Positions 7,976-16,423 of a stretch of DNA of 33,491 nt are shown here, one piece after another. A program made the position numbers and the translations under genes. The DNA lies in NCBI GenBank assembly GCA_005804885.1, contig SYOX01000389.1, forward strand, positions 1 through 33,491, given 5' to 3'. Each line of letters starts with the position of its first letter. The stretch's first letter is position 1. The notes under the pieces were generated by a model that did no database searches, was not told the origin of the DNA, and saw nothing but the letters and a program-made list of their open reading frames with translations. The DNA comes from Pseudomonadota bacterium. GTDB taxonomy: Bacteria; Myxococcota_A; Bradymonadia; Bradymonadales; GCA-2716585.

Positions 7976-8217
7976 CTGCCCTCTCCCGCTGCCGTTGAAG
8001 CCCTCACCCCACCGCCCCCCCTTCTACCACACCCGCGCGCTCGTCGCCCTCCCCTTTCAAGCCCGCCCTTCCCTGCCGGCCCGCCCCTGAACGCCGACGG
8101 ATGGCGCTTAGGGCTTGGCAGCTTTGAATGCGCTGTTATCTTAACTGGCCGCGCCGTCTTGACGCCGTCGGCGTCCTGATCCGGCCCGCCGCCTCCACAG
8201 GCTTCAGTGATCCCCGC
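7976..8217. promoter_or_regulatory. Divergent control region of the Lon-like and ClpB-like genes
   Basis: This 242-bp gap separates the two divergent ATPase genes and must hold both promoters. The best candidate reads rightward: TTGGCA at 8115-8120, a 16-base spacer and TATCTT at 8137-8142, about 75 bp before the ATG at 8218. On the minus strand a CTTGAAA stretch near 8055-8061 resembles a heat-shock -35 box, but no matching -10 is visible. No palindrome typical of CIRCE was found. Confidence 0.5.
8115..8142 (+). promoter_or_regulatory. Candidate sigma-70 promoter for the ClpB-like gene
   Basis: TTGGCA and TATCTT match the -35 and -10 consensus at five and four of six positions, with 16 bases between them. 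The stretch is AT-richer than its surroundings. It also argues against the upstream ATG at 8128, which would lie inside the promoter. Confidence 0.45.
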
Positions 8218-10479
<2,262 letters not shown>

Positions 10480-10870
10480 GCCTATCTGTAATTTTTTTTG
10501 AGCGTCGACACACTGGCCGAGGGCTCCGTGTCGACTATCACCAAATAAAACAATAACTTGCACACCACGAGGCGCTTTCAAGCTGACGCAACTTCTCTAT
10601 TGACGTCACCAGAAAGCAGGCTTACCTTTCGCGCCATCAGCCCAAGGTTGAATTTTGGGCGAAGGTGGCCTCGATCCATCGCCTCCGACCCTACCTGTTG
10701 GGAATCCCCCCCAGGCACCTCGGATCCACTGGGTCTGAATCTGAACGGCGACGAAATGTCTCTTCGCCGGGGATTTTTTTTCAACATCTGGCGCCCAGAA
10801 CCTGTAGGCCCAGGCCTCTCTGGAAAAGTTGGCGACGCGCCTGCCTGATCTTCCCAAGGAGGATTGAGCA
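10480..10870. other. 391-bp gap without a gene; hairpins and T-tracts
   Basis: I see no gene here. Just after the AAA+ stop is a run of eight T, then an 8-bp stem GTCGACAC/GTGTCGAC (10504-10511 with 10528-10535) not followed by T. The middle is AT-rich (10536-10600). Further on GGCGA (10747-10751) pairs with TCGCC (10764-10768), and GGGGA and eight T follow (10774-10781), a terminator-like arrangement. An AAGGAGG ribosome site at 10857-10863 serves the next gene. The gap must hold the promoter of the small lipoprotein and could encode a short RNA ending at the second hairpin. Confidence 0.5.
10747..10781 (+). terminator. Terminator-like hairpin with T8
   Basis: A five-base GC-rich stem (GGCGA/TCGCC, 12-base loop) is followed after GGGGA by eight T. 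The stem is short and the T-run is five bases away, so it is a weak intrinsic terminator candidate. It sits about 270 bp past the AAA+ gene and 90 bp before the small lipoprotein, so it could end a leader or small RNA. Confidence 0.35.
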
Positions 10871-11173
10871 ATGTCCCGTTTCATCTTCGTGCTCTTTGTC
10901 TCGCTCTCTCTGTCGGCCATGGCTTGCAACTCGACGCCTCCCGTTGAGGAGCCCGCCGCCGAGGCTCCCGCCGCCGAGCTCCCCAGCAGCGACCCCGTCG
11001 CCGCGATCGAGGAGCCGAAGGCCCCGGCCGCCGAGGCCCCCGCTGCCGAGGCCCCCGCTGCCGAGGCTCCCGCTGCCGAGGCTCCCGCTGCCGAGGCTCC
11101 CGCTGCCGAGGCCCCCGCTGCCGAGGCCCCCGCGGGCGAGAAGCCTGCCGCCGAGGCCCCCGCTGCCGAGTGA
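10871..11173 (+). CDS. Small AAEAP-repeat lipoprotein
   Basis: The 100-residue product has a lipoprotein signal peptide ending at Cys19 (SAMAC). The rest has no globular domain. After VEEPAAEAPAAELPSS it runs into at least eight copies of AAEAP from about residue 50, the last ones broken by GEKP. The sequence is acidic, alanine/proline-rich and probably extended. The ATG at 10871 follows a near-perfect AAGGAGG by seven bases, so the gene is well translated. It stands alone, with a large hairpin just after it. It could be a surface spacer, a cell-wall-spanning tether or a structural lipoprotein; nothing in the sequence decides. Confidence 0.85.
   Translation: MSRFIFVLFVSLSLSAMACNSTPPVEEPAAEAPAAELPSSDPVAAIEEPKAPAAEAPAAEAPAAEAPAAEAPAAEAPAAEAPAAEAPAGEKPAAEAPAAE
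11018..11172 (+). repeat. 15-bp coding tandem repeat (AAEAP)
   Basis: The unit GCCGAGGC(C/T)CCCGCT recurs with a 15-base period and encodes AAEAP. Copies differ mainly by a C/T change, showing recent slippage growth. Copy number is likely to vary between strains. Confidence 0.85.
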
Positions 11174-11193
11174 GGCTCGACCCCACAAGATCT

Positions 11194-11221
11194 CGCTCAG
11201 GTGATTGACTTCACCTGAGCG
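11194..11221 (+). terminator. 11-bp stem hairpin after the small lipoprotein gene
   Basis: CGCTCAGGTGA pairs perfectly with TCACCTGAGCG around TTGACT. It starts 20 bp past the stop codon. No T-run follows. Its last three bases are shared with the next, longer hairpin, so the two structures compete at the base. Confidence 0.5.
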
Positions 11222-11286
11222 TCGTCAACGCAAAGAGCCCCTGGCTGATCACCCGATCAGCCAGGGGCTCTTTGCGTTGACGGCGC
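11219..11286. terminator. Very long perfect hairpin, likely bidirectional terminator
   Basis: Bases 11224-11250 and 11255-11281 are exact reverse complements over 27 bp around ACCC. Pairing continues outward to 11219/11286 with one T-G mismatch. The inner part AAAGAGCCCCTGG ... CCAGGGGCTCTTT has the A-tract/GC-stem/T-tract look of a two-way intrinsic terminator between convergent genes, though the T-tract is only three bases. Confidence 0.65.
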
Positions 11287-11310
11287 GCACACCCCACACT
11301 CCACCCCCAC

Positions 11311-11373
11311 ACTCCACCCCCTGTCCCCCTCCTCGTTCCACGAGGAGGGGGGACGCTCGTATTACGGGCACGG
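11311..11373 (-). repeat. 63-bp dispersed hairpin unit, copy 1
   Basis: Reverse complement of copies 3 and 4 with no difference. The stem pairs 11323-11336 with 11340-11354 (one extra G bulged) around TCC. Confidence 0.88.
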
Positions 11374-11381
11374 TGGTTCGC

Positions 11382-11444
11382 ACTCCACCCCCTGTCCCCC
11401 TCCTCGTTCCACGAGGAGGGGGGACGCTCGCATTACGGACACGG
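11382..11444 (-). repeat. 63-bp dispersed hairpin unit, copy 2
   Basis: Direct repeat of copy 1, 71 bp downstream, differing at two positions (CGCATT for CGTATT, GGACAC for GGGCAC). The hairpin stem is intact. Confidence 0.88.
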
Positions 11445-11533
11445 GCGGATCGGGTCCCGCCCCGACGACCTCGCCACCCGCCCCAGACGGCCAGTGATCC
11501 CGGCAAGGGCTCCTGCGGCCCGCCCCTGAACCA

Positions 11534-11596
11534 CCGTGCCCGTAATACGAGCGTCCCCCCTCCTCGTGGAACGAGGAGGGGGACAGGGGGTGGAGT
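11534..11596 (+). repeat. 63-bp dispersed hairpin unit, copy 3
   Basis: Identical to the copy at 3039-3101 more than 8 kb away, and inverted relative to copies 1 and 2. Confidence 0.88.
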
Positions 11597-11663
11597 GTGG
11601 GGGTGGAGTGCCCAACCACCCAGCCCGTAATTTTTGCTTTGGCAGCGGCGGAGTTGAGGGCGC

Positions 11664-12428
11664 TCAACGGTCGGCGCGGGTCAGCTGGAAGATCGCCCGA
11701 TCCTCGTCGCCCTCCTGGTCGCGGAGCGAGAGCGCGCCGCCCTCCCCAACGCAGAAGTCCAGCACCCTCACCTCGACCTCCCCCTCGCCGTCGGGCGTGA
11801 CCGAGAGCACCCCGCCCTCGGCCGACCACCGCCCTGCTCCGCTGCCGTCGAACTCCCGGGTCTGCGCGCAGGCGCACAGCCCGGCCTCCTGGGCGCAAGA
11901 CCAGCGCGGATCGCTGCCCTCGGCGTCCGCGTTGAGCGCCGCCGCGTGCGCGTCGCAGCCCTCGGCCTCGAAGCAGCCCTGGGCCGCGGCGACCTCCCGA
12001 CGCTGGAGGTAGATCACCTCGACCGCGTAGGTGCCGTCGCCCAGGAAGGTGGCCGTGCCCACCGGCGTCATCGTCTGGGACACCTCGACACCCCCGCAAG
12101 CCCCCGCGAAGGGATCGTCGACCTGGAAGTCCTGACACCACCCGGCCCACTCCCAGACCCCGACGAGGGCCTCCGGCCCGCCCCCGCAAGCCGCGAAGGC
12201 GCCGCAGGAAGGCCCGTCCCCTTCGGGCTCAGGTTCGGGCGTCACCTCGGGCTCCGGGGTCACATCGGCCTCGGGCGCCGCCTCGGGCGCCGCCTCGGGT
12301 GTCGCCTCGGGCTCTGGGGTCGCCTCGGGTTCGGGCGTCTGTCCGTCGTTCGGATCGGCCTCGTCACCGCAAGCGACGAAGGCCAGCGGCGCGAACATCA
12401 GCAACAGGGTGGTGGTGAGCTTTTTCAA
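11664..12428 (-). CDS. Lipoprotein with P/E/A linker and lipocalin-like domain, TTG start
   Basis: The product is taken as 254 residues from TTG 12428, because AGGAGAGG lies five bases upstream and a normal signal peptide follows (KKLTTTLLLMFAPLAFVAC, Cys20). A longer frame from 12470 would bury the signal peptide. After Cys20 comes a TPEPEATPEPE linker (about residues 27-72). A roughly 170-residue domain with some ten cysteines follows. Its GVWEWAGW, GTATFLGDGTYAVEV and GRWSAEGGVLSVTPDG stretches recall the beta-strand pattern of lipocalin-like domains. Ligand and function are unknown. It is convergent with the small lipoprotein and lies 174 bp downstream of the SulP gene on the same strand. 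Confidence 0.82.
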   Translation of the reverse strand: MKKLTTTLLLMFAPLAFVACGDEADPNDGQTPEPEATPEPEATPEAAPEAAPEADVTPEPEVTPEPEPEGDGPSCGAFAACGGGPEALVGVWEWAGWCQDFQVDDPFAGACGGVEVSQTMTPVGTATFLGDGTYAVEVIYLQRREVAAAQGCFEAEGCDAHAAALNADAEGSDPRWSCAQEAGLCACAQTREFDGSGAGRWSAEGGVLSVTPDGEGEVEVRVLDFCVGEGGALSLRDQEGDEDRAIFQLTRADR

Positions 12429-12602
12429 GGTGTCCTCTCCTGATCGAGTCGGGCCTGCTCCAGTGGACAATGACCGCGCCGCCCTTGGGACAGGCTTTTG
12501 TCCAACATTGGCCCGGGTTTACGCCGCGCTCGGGCCAGATGAGCGCGACACCCGCTTCCAGCGCAAGAGGCGTGCCGAGGTGGAGCGGCGTGAAACTCTG
12601 GC
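12429..12602. other. Upstream region of the TTG-start lipoprotein
   Basis: The 174 bp hold the lipoprotein ribosome site (12434-12441 on the minus strand) and two small inverted repeats: TTGGGACA..TGTCCAA (12485-12505, one bulge) and TGGCCCG..CGGGCCA (12509-12537, 15-base loop). Either may be an operator or the end of the SulP transcript; no T-run is present. Confidence 0.35.
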
Positions 12603-14357
12603 TCAGGCCAGGGCGGCGGAGCCCCCCAGGATCGAGGCGGAGGCGCGGCTTATCGCGTCGGCGCGATCGTCGCACAGGAGCAGGCGGCCTGGCTGCTCGG
12701 TCCAGCCGCCGCGCTCAAGGGCGCGGCGAGGTTGATCCTGGAGGCCACACATCGCCACGGTGATGCCGCTGGCGTTGAGGCGATCGATGGCCGAGCGCAG
12801 GTTGACGAGGCCAGTGGCGTCGATGGCGGGGACGGCGCTCAGATCCAGGACAAGCGCTCTGGCGTTGTCGACGGCCACCAGCGCGGCGCTTGCGCGGTGG
12901 GCGGCGCCGAAGAAGAGAGGGCCGCCGATCGTGTACAGGACGACCCCGCGCGGCATCGCCTCGCGCCCGTTGTTGTTCTCCTGGACGAGCTTGACGCTGA
13001 AGACCTCGGTCATCCGGCGCATGAAGAGGAAGGCCGCCAGGATGATCCCGACGGTGACGGCGATGACCATGTCGAAGGCCACCGTGAGCCCGAAGCAGAC
13101 CAGCTGGACGGTCACGTCGCTGCGCGGCGAGGTTCGGACGGCGTGGACGAAGTGTCTGGCCTCGCTCATGTTCCAGGCCACCAGCAGCAGGAGGGCGGCC
13201 ATCGCGGCCATGGGCAGGTGGCCGAGGAGGGGGGCCAGGATCACGACGGCCAGCAGCACGAAGATCGCGTGGACGGCCGAGGCCACGGGGGAGCGGCCGC
13301 CCATGCGAACGTTGGTCGCGGTGCGCGCGATGGCGCCCGTGGCCGCGAAGCCCCCGAAGAAGGGCGCCGCGATGTTGCCCAGGCCCTGCGCGATCAGCTC
13401 GTTGTCCGGATCGTGACGATGCCCGGTCATGCCGTCGGCGATCACGGCCGACAGCAGCGACTCGATCCCCCCCAGAAGGGCGATGGCCAGCGCCGGCAGC
13501 GCCAGCTCCCGCAAGAGCTCCATGGACAGCTCGATGGGCTGGCCGTCCCCGCCGGGCATCAACCAGGGCAGGGTCGGCAGAGGGGGGAGCTGGGGGATCC
13601 CCGCCATCGTCTGACCATCGAGGATGTAGGAGAAGCGATCCTGGATCGTGGTCACCGACACCCCGGGCAGCACACGCTCCAGGCCAAAGGCCAGCAGCGA
13701 GGCGACCAGCAGCGCGACGAGGGGCGCGGGGACCTTTCGGGAGACCTTCGGCCAGAGCAGCAGGAGCGCCAGGGTGAGCGCGCCGACGATCAGATCCGGC
13801 CAGCGCGCCGACCCCGAGGCCGCGATCATGGCCGCGACGCGATCGAAGTAGCCCTCGGGGTCGTGGTCGAGGGTCAAGCCGAAGAAGTCCTTGAGCTGGA
13901 TGGTGGCGATCACGACGGCGATCCCCGCCGTGAAGCCCGAGGTGACCGGGGAGGGCACGACCTGGATGAGCTGGCCCAGGCGCGCGACGCCCATGATCAC
14001 GAGCAGCACCCCGGCCATCACCGTCGCGAGCATCAGGCCGCCGAGGCCGAACTTCGCCGCGATGGGCGCCAGGATCACGACGAAGGCGGCCGTCGGCCCC
14101 GAGACCTGCACCCGCGAGCCGCCCAGCAGCCCGATGACCAGCCCGGCCACGATCGCGGTGTAGAGGCCGTGCTGCGGCGGCACCCCGGAGGCGATGGCCA
14201 GCGCCATCGACAGCGGCAGCGCCACGAGCCCCACCACCAGCCCCGCGCTCGCGTCGGCCTGGAGGCTCGCCCAGCCGTAGCCCTCCTGCCAGGACTCTCG
14301 CAAGGCCCCGAGGAGCGGGAAGCGCACGCCCTTGGACTCTTCCCCAGGACTCGACAT
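12603..14357 (-). CDS. SulP-family anion transporter with STAS domain
   Basis: This is an inner-membrane anion permease of 584 residues, the normal SulP length. The first membrane segment begins ASAGLVVGLVALPLSMALAIASGV, the family signature. GSRVQVSGPTAAFVVILAPI and VTSGFTAGIAVVIATIQLKDFFG follow, and in all 10-14 hydrophobic segments are seen. A C-terminal STAS domain (about 465-575) ends with VLDLSAVPAIDATGLVNL and a short tail. SulP proteins carry sulfate, bicarbonate, chloride or dicarboxylates; the substrate is undecided. I chose the ATG at 14357 (MSSPGEESKG) because the longer frame from 14441 adds an unlikely leader; a GGGGG stretch lies upstream. It is divergent from the next lipoprotein gene. 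With the TauE/SafE permease it is the second possible sulfur-anion carrier in the window. Confidence 0.93.
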   Translation of the reverse strand: MSSPGEESKGVRFPLLGALRESWQEGYGWASLQADASAGLVVGLVALPLSMALAIASGVPPQHGLYTAIVAGLVIGLLGGSRVQVSGPTAAFVVILAPIAAKFGLGGLMLATVMAGVLLVIMGVARLGQLIQVVPSPVTSGFTAGIAVVIATIQLKDFFGLTLDHDPEGYFDRVAAMIAASGSARWPDLIVGALTLALLLLWPKVSRKVPAPLVALLVASLLAFGLERVLPGVSVTTIQDRFSYILDGQTMAGIPQLPPLPTLPWLMPGGDGQPIELSMELLRELALPALAIALLGGIESLLSAVIADGMTGHRHDPDNELIAQGLGNIAAPFFGGFAATGAIARTATNVRMGGRSPVASAVHAIFVLLAVVILAPLLGHLPMAAMAALLLLVAWNMSEARHFVHAVRTSPRSDVTVQLVCFGLTVAFDMVIAVTVGIILAAFLFMRRMTEVFSVKLVQENNNGREAMPRGVVLYTIGGPLFFGAAHRASAALVAVDNARALVLDLSAVPAIDATGLVNLRSAIDRLNASGITVAMCGLQDQPRRALERGGWTEQPGRLLLCDDRADAISRASASILGGSAALA

Positions 14358-14658
14358 GACAAGCCCCCGTCGGTCGATCCCCAGGGGCGTCAGGTCCCCT
14401 GGCGGTGTCCAAACCATGAGACGAACCGATGATCCGCCCAAGCGGTCGGTTGCAGCGGCGCTGGAGGGCGACAGGTGGAGTGTCGGCGCAGGCGGCTGGG
14501 TGCCTTTGCACCGGTTCGGACTCGGATTCTCGCGCCAGGTGGTGGAAAATCAAGCTCTTTCTTGCCGTGCCCCCGGCGAGGCGCGGTGACGGCCTGGAAC
14601 CGGAGCGGTGTTGGAGTCATGATGTGTCCAACGAGGTCGATGCGAGGAGATGAGCACC
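14358..14658. promoter_or_regulatory. Divergent control region between SulP and lipoprotein genes
   Basis: These 301 bp must carry both promoters. I see only small features: GGTGC-CTTT-GCACC (near 14500-14513), TTGGA..TCCAA (14611-14631) and an AT-richer patch at 14546-14570. The ribosome site GAGGAG at 14644-14649 serves the rightward gene. No -35/-10 pair is convincing. Confidence 0.35.
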
Positions 14659-15792
14659 ATGAGCAGAGGAGCGGCCTTCGGGGCCTGGGTGATGATCGGG
14701 ATGATGGCGGTGGTCGGCTGCGAGGGTGAGGAGGGCGCCGCGTGCGTGCGAGGCGCCAGCGCCCCCTGCGCCTGCCCCGACGGCGACAGCGGCGCTCAGG
14801 TCTGTCAGGCCGACGGCAGCTTCGGCCTCTGCGTCTGTGAGGGCGACGAGGCGCCGGCGAACAACGATCCGAACAACGATCCGAACAACAACCCCAACGA
14901 CGTCGGCGACGACCCGGACGATACGCCCAACAATGGGCCAGGAGAGGGGGTCGAGGGGGTTGAGTTGATGTCGCGGCTGGGGGGGTTGTGGGGCGGCGCG
15001 GCGACGCAGACGCCCTTGGGGACCTTCCCGGTGATGAACATGGACCTGCGGGCCGCCAGCGACAGGGTGCTCTTCGGGCGCGTGGACATGGACCCGGCCA
15101 ACAACCTGCGCTTCGCCTTCTCGATCGAGACGCACGGGGGCCGCGACGTCCTGGTGTACAGGAACGGCGGCTTCTTCATGGGGCTGCTGAGGGACTCGCG
15201 CGCGGCGCTGGTCGAGCACGACGCCGAGGGGTCGACGTGGCGCTTCTGCGACGTGAACCAGGGCTGCGGGCTGATCGACGCCCTGTGGACCTTGAGCGGG
15301 GAGGACAGGCTGGAGCTGGACGTCAAGGTGAGGGGTCAGCAGCACCTCTCGTGGCAGGCGAGGCGGCTGGAGGAGAGGGCGCTGCCGGCGACCTTCCCCG
15401 TGGATGAGCGCAGCGCGGGAGGCGGCGATGCGCCCTATCCGCCGATGCCGAGGCTGGAGGTGGAGGTCACCTGGGACGGGGCGACGGAGAACGACGCGGC
15501 GGCGGCCTGGGTGATCCTGTCGGACACGGCCTGCGGGCTGACGGGGTCGGGCTGTCGGCCCTCGCGCAGCATCGGGGTGGCGGTCGAGGTCGGCGCGGAG
15601 AGGGTCGTGGTGCCCGTCGAGCAGCTTCACCCCGGCCGCTACTTCCTCAACGCGGTGCTGGACGTGGATGGGGACTTCGTCGAGACGCGCTTCCCGCGCT
15701 CGGGCGACGGCGTCGCGCTGCCGGACAAGGCCATCACCGTCGAGGTGGAGGGCGAGAGCCGCGCCACGGCGCGGATCGTCCGGCGGCTCTGA
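14659..15792 (+). CDS. Lipoprotein with Cys-rich head and Asn/Asp/Pro linker
   Basis: The 377-residue product starts at ATG 14659. The ATG at 14650 touches GAGGAG directly, while 14659 has the correct nine-base spacing. The signal peptide ends in VVGC (Cys21). A six-cysteine motif follows (ACVRGASAPCACPDG, VCQADGSFGLCVC), a short module common in myxobacterial surface lipoproteins. Then come a linker of NNDPNNDPNNNPND type and about 270 residues with two probable beta-sandwich parts: one around LWGGAATQTPLGTFPVMNMDL and a C-terminal one with EVEVTWDGATENDAAAAWVIL and GRYFLNAVLDVDGDFVETRFPRSGD. The last resembles small carbohydrate- or Ca-binding folds, but I cannot name a family. A likely terminator lies 55 bp past the stop. 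Confidence 0.87.
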   Translation: MSRGAAFGAWVMIGMMAVVGCEGEEGAACVRGASAPCACPDGDSGAQVCQADGSFGLCVCEGDEAPANNDPNNDPNNNPNDVGDDPDDTPNNGPGEGVEGVELMSRLGGLWGGAATQTPLGTFPVMNMDLRAASDRVLFGRVDMDPANNLRFAFSIETHGGRDVLVYRNGGFFMGLLRDSRAALVEHDAEGSTWRFCDVNQGCGLIDALWTLSGEDRLELDVKVRGQQHLSWQARRLEERALPATFPVDERSAGGGDAPYPPMPRLEVEVTWDGATENDAAAAWVILSDTACGLTGSGCRPSRSIGVAVEVGAERVVVPVEQLHPGRYFLNAVLDVDGDFVETRFPRSGDGVALPDKAITVEVEGESRATARIVRRL

Positions 15793-15995
15793 TCGCGGCG
15801 CTCAGGACCGCCCGCCTGAGCCTGCAGGGTGAACTCTGCGAGGTGCGCGGCCGCGTCGGACTCAAGGCCCGAGTCGTCGGCCGCTTTTGAGCCGCGGGGC
15901 GGCTGGACCGTCAAAAAATTAACAATTTAAATAACTTGCAACGCAGCTGCGGCGGGTGTCGCCAGCGAGTTCTGCGATCGGATGGGGAGGGGGGG
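15793..15995. other. Convergent 203-bp gap with terminator and AT-rich patch
   Basis: GCTCAGG/CCTGAGC (15800-15821) and the stronger hairpin at 15847-15888 lie here, followed by an AT-rich patch at 15914-15936 (AAAAAATTAACAATTTAAAT). The patch contains AATAACTTGCA, also present near 10550-10560. No gene is seen. Confidence 0.5.
15847..15888 (+). terminator. Intrinsic terminator candidate
   Basis: GCGGCCG (15847-15853) pairs with CGGCCGC (15878-15884), and inner GACTC pairs with GAGTC. Four T follow at once. It lies between the convergent lipoprotein and TerB-like genes and fits as the end of the former. Confidence 0.55.
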
Positions 15996-16406
15996 TCAGA
16001 AGCTGTTCTTGATGAGCATGACCTCGGTGATCTTCTCGGCGGTGTCATCGGGGATGTCCAGGGCGGCCTGGATGCGGGTCAGGGCCTCGCGCTCGGGCAG
16101 CTCCAGGACGGCGTCGGCCAGGATCACGTCGGTGGCCAGTGAGAAGGCGGCCAGGCGGGCCTGGGGTGAGAGGGCCTCGGCGATGGCCGCCAGGAGGGCC
16201 TCGCGGGGGTTGTCGGCCACGAGGTTGGCGACCTTGCGGGTCAGCTCGCTGACCTCGTCGATGTCCATGGTGGCGAAGCGCTTGAGGCTCATCAGGCGCG
16301 AGGACCAGTAATCGGTGGACTCGCGGGCGGAGGGGATCGCGCCGCTCAGCGCGGCGAGGCGGAGCAGGGCGAAGAGGGCCTCGGCGTCGGTCATTCGGAT
16401 GCTCAT
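15996..16406 (-). CDS. TerB-like small helical protein
   Basis: The 136-residue product is all-helical in pattern, without signal peptide. Its last third (DAVLELPEREALTRIQAALDIPDDTAEKI) matches the acidic helix-turn pattern of TerB/DjlA-N-type domains, where acidic residues can bind metal. The middle (DIDEVSELTRKVANLV) is also typical of small cytoplasmic TerB-like proteins in this bacterial group. Known TerB proteins are linked to tellurite resistance and membrane stress; the role here is unknown. The ATG at 16406 lies 17 bp after the TSP3-OmpA gene, so it is the third gene of the giant-protein operon. An alternative start is the ATG at 16394. Confidence 0.72.
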   Translation of the reverse strand: MSIRMTDAEALFALLRLAALSGAIPSARESTDYWSSRLMSLKRFATMDIDEVSELTRKVANLVADNPREALLAAIAEALSPQARLAAFSLATDVILADAVLELPEREALTRIQAALDIPDDTAEKITEVMLIKNSF

Positions 16407-16423
16407 GAGGTCGGCCTTGGGAT

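Larger units (their letters stand above)
11297..11610. mobile_element. 314-bp element with 83-bp perfect inverted repeats (MITE-like)
   Basis: The left arm 11297-11379 and right arm 11528-11610 are perfect reverse complements over 83 bases, separated by 148 bases. Each arm contains the 63-bp hairpin unit (11311-11373; 11534-11596). The interior starts with another direct copy (11382-11444) differing at two bases. No transposase or target-site duplication was seen. The form fits a non-autonomous mobile element or REP/BIME-like array; perfect arms imply recent formation or gene conversion. Confidence 0.6.
11174..11663. other. 490-bp convergent gap: two hairpins and a 314-bp inverted-repeat element
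   Basis: The gap lies between two convergent lipoprotein genes and has no gene. Left to right it holds an 11-bp-stem hairpin (11194-11221), a very long hairpin (11219-11286), a perfect inverted repeat of 83 bp per arm (11297-11379 with 11528-11610) and, inside that, a third hairpin unit (11382-11444). Nothing else is recognised in 11445-11527 or 11611-11663. Confidence 0.85.

Noticed and set aside
8040..8065. Heat-shock type promoter for the Lon-like gene (CTTGAAA on the minus strand)
   Set aside because: No matching -10 element at acceptable distance could be found, so only a note was kept.
5192..8179. A 995-codon plus-strand frame opposite the Lon-like protease
   Set aside because: The minus frame has Walker motifs and the Ser-Lys protease dyad at correct spacing. 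The plus frame is Arg/Pro/Asp-rich with no domain and arises from high GC.
8128..8217. Upstream in-frame ATG adding 30 residues to the ClpB-like protein
   Set aside because: It lies inside the best promoter candidate and adds residues without pattern; the protein proper begins MKKTLRIYYV at 8218.
10504..10535. Hairpin GTCGACAC/GTGTCGAC after the AAA+ gene as its terminator
   Set aside because: The T-run precedes the stem instead of following it, and the loop is 16 bases. It may form, but it is not a standard terminator.
11297..11610. CRISPR array from repeated 63-bp hairpin units
   Set aside because: Only two direct copies exist, with 8 bp between them, plus one inverted copy. There are no regular spacers and no cas genes.
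15926..15945. Sigma-54 promoter at AACTTGCAACG
   Set aside because: The TTGCA resembles a -12 element, but no GG-containing -24 element lies at the required spacing, and the site points into a convergent gap.
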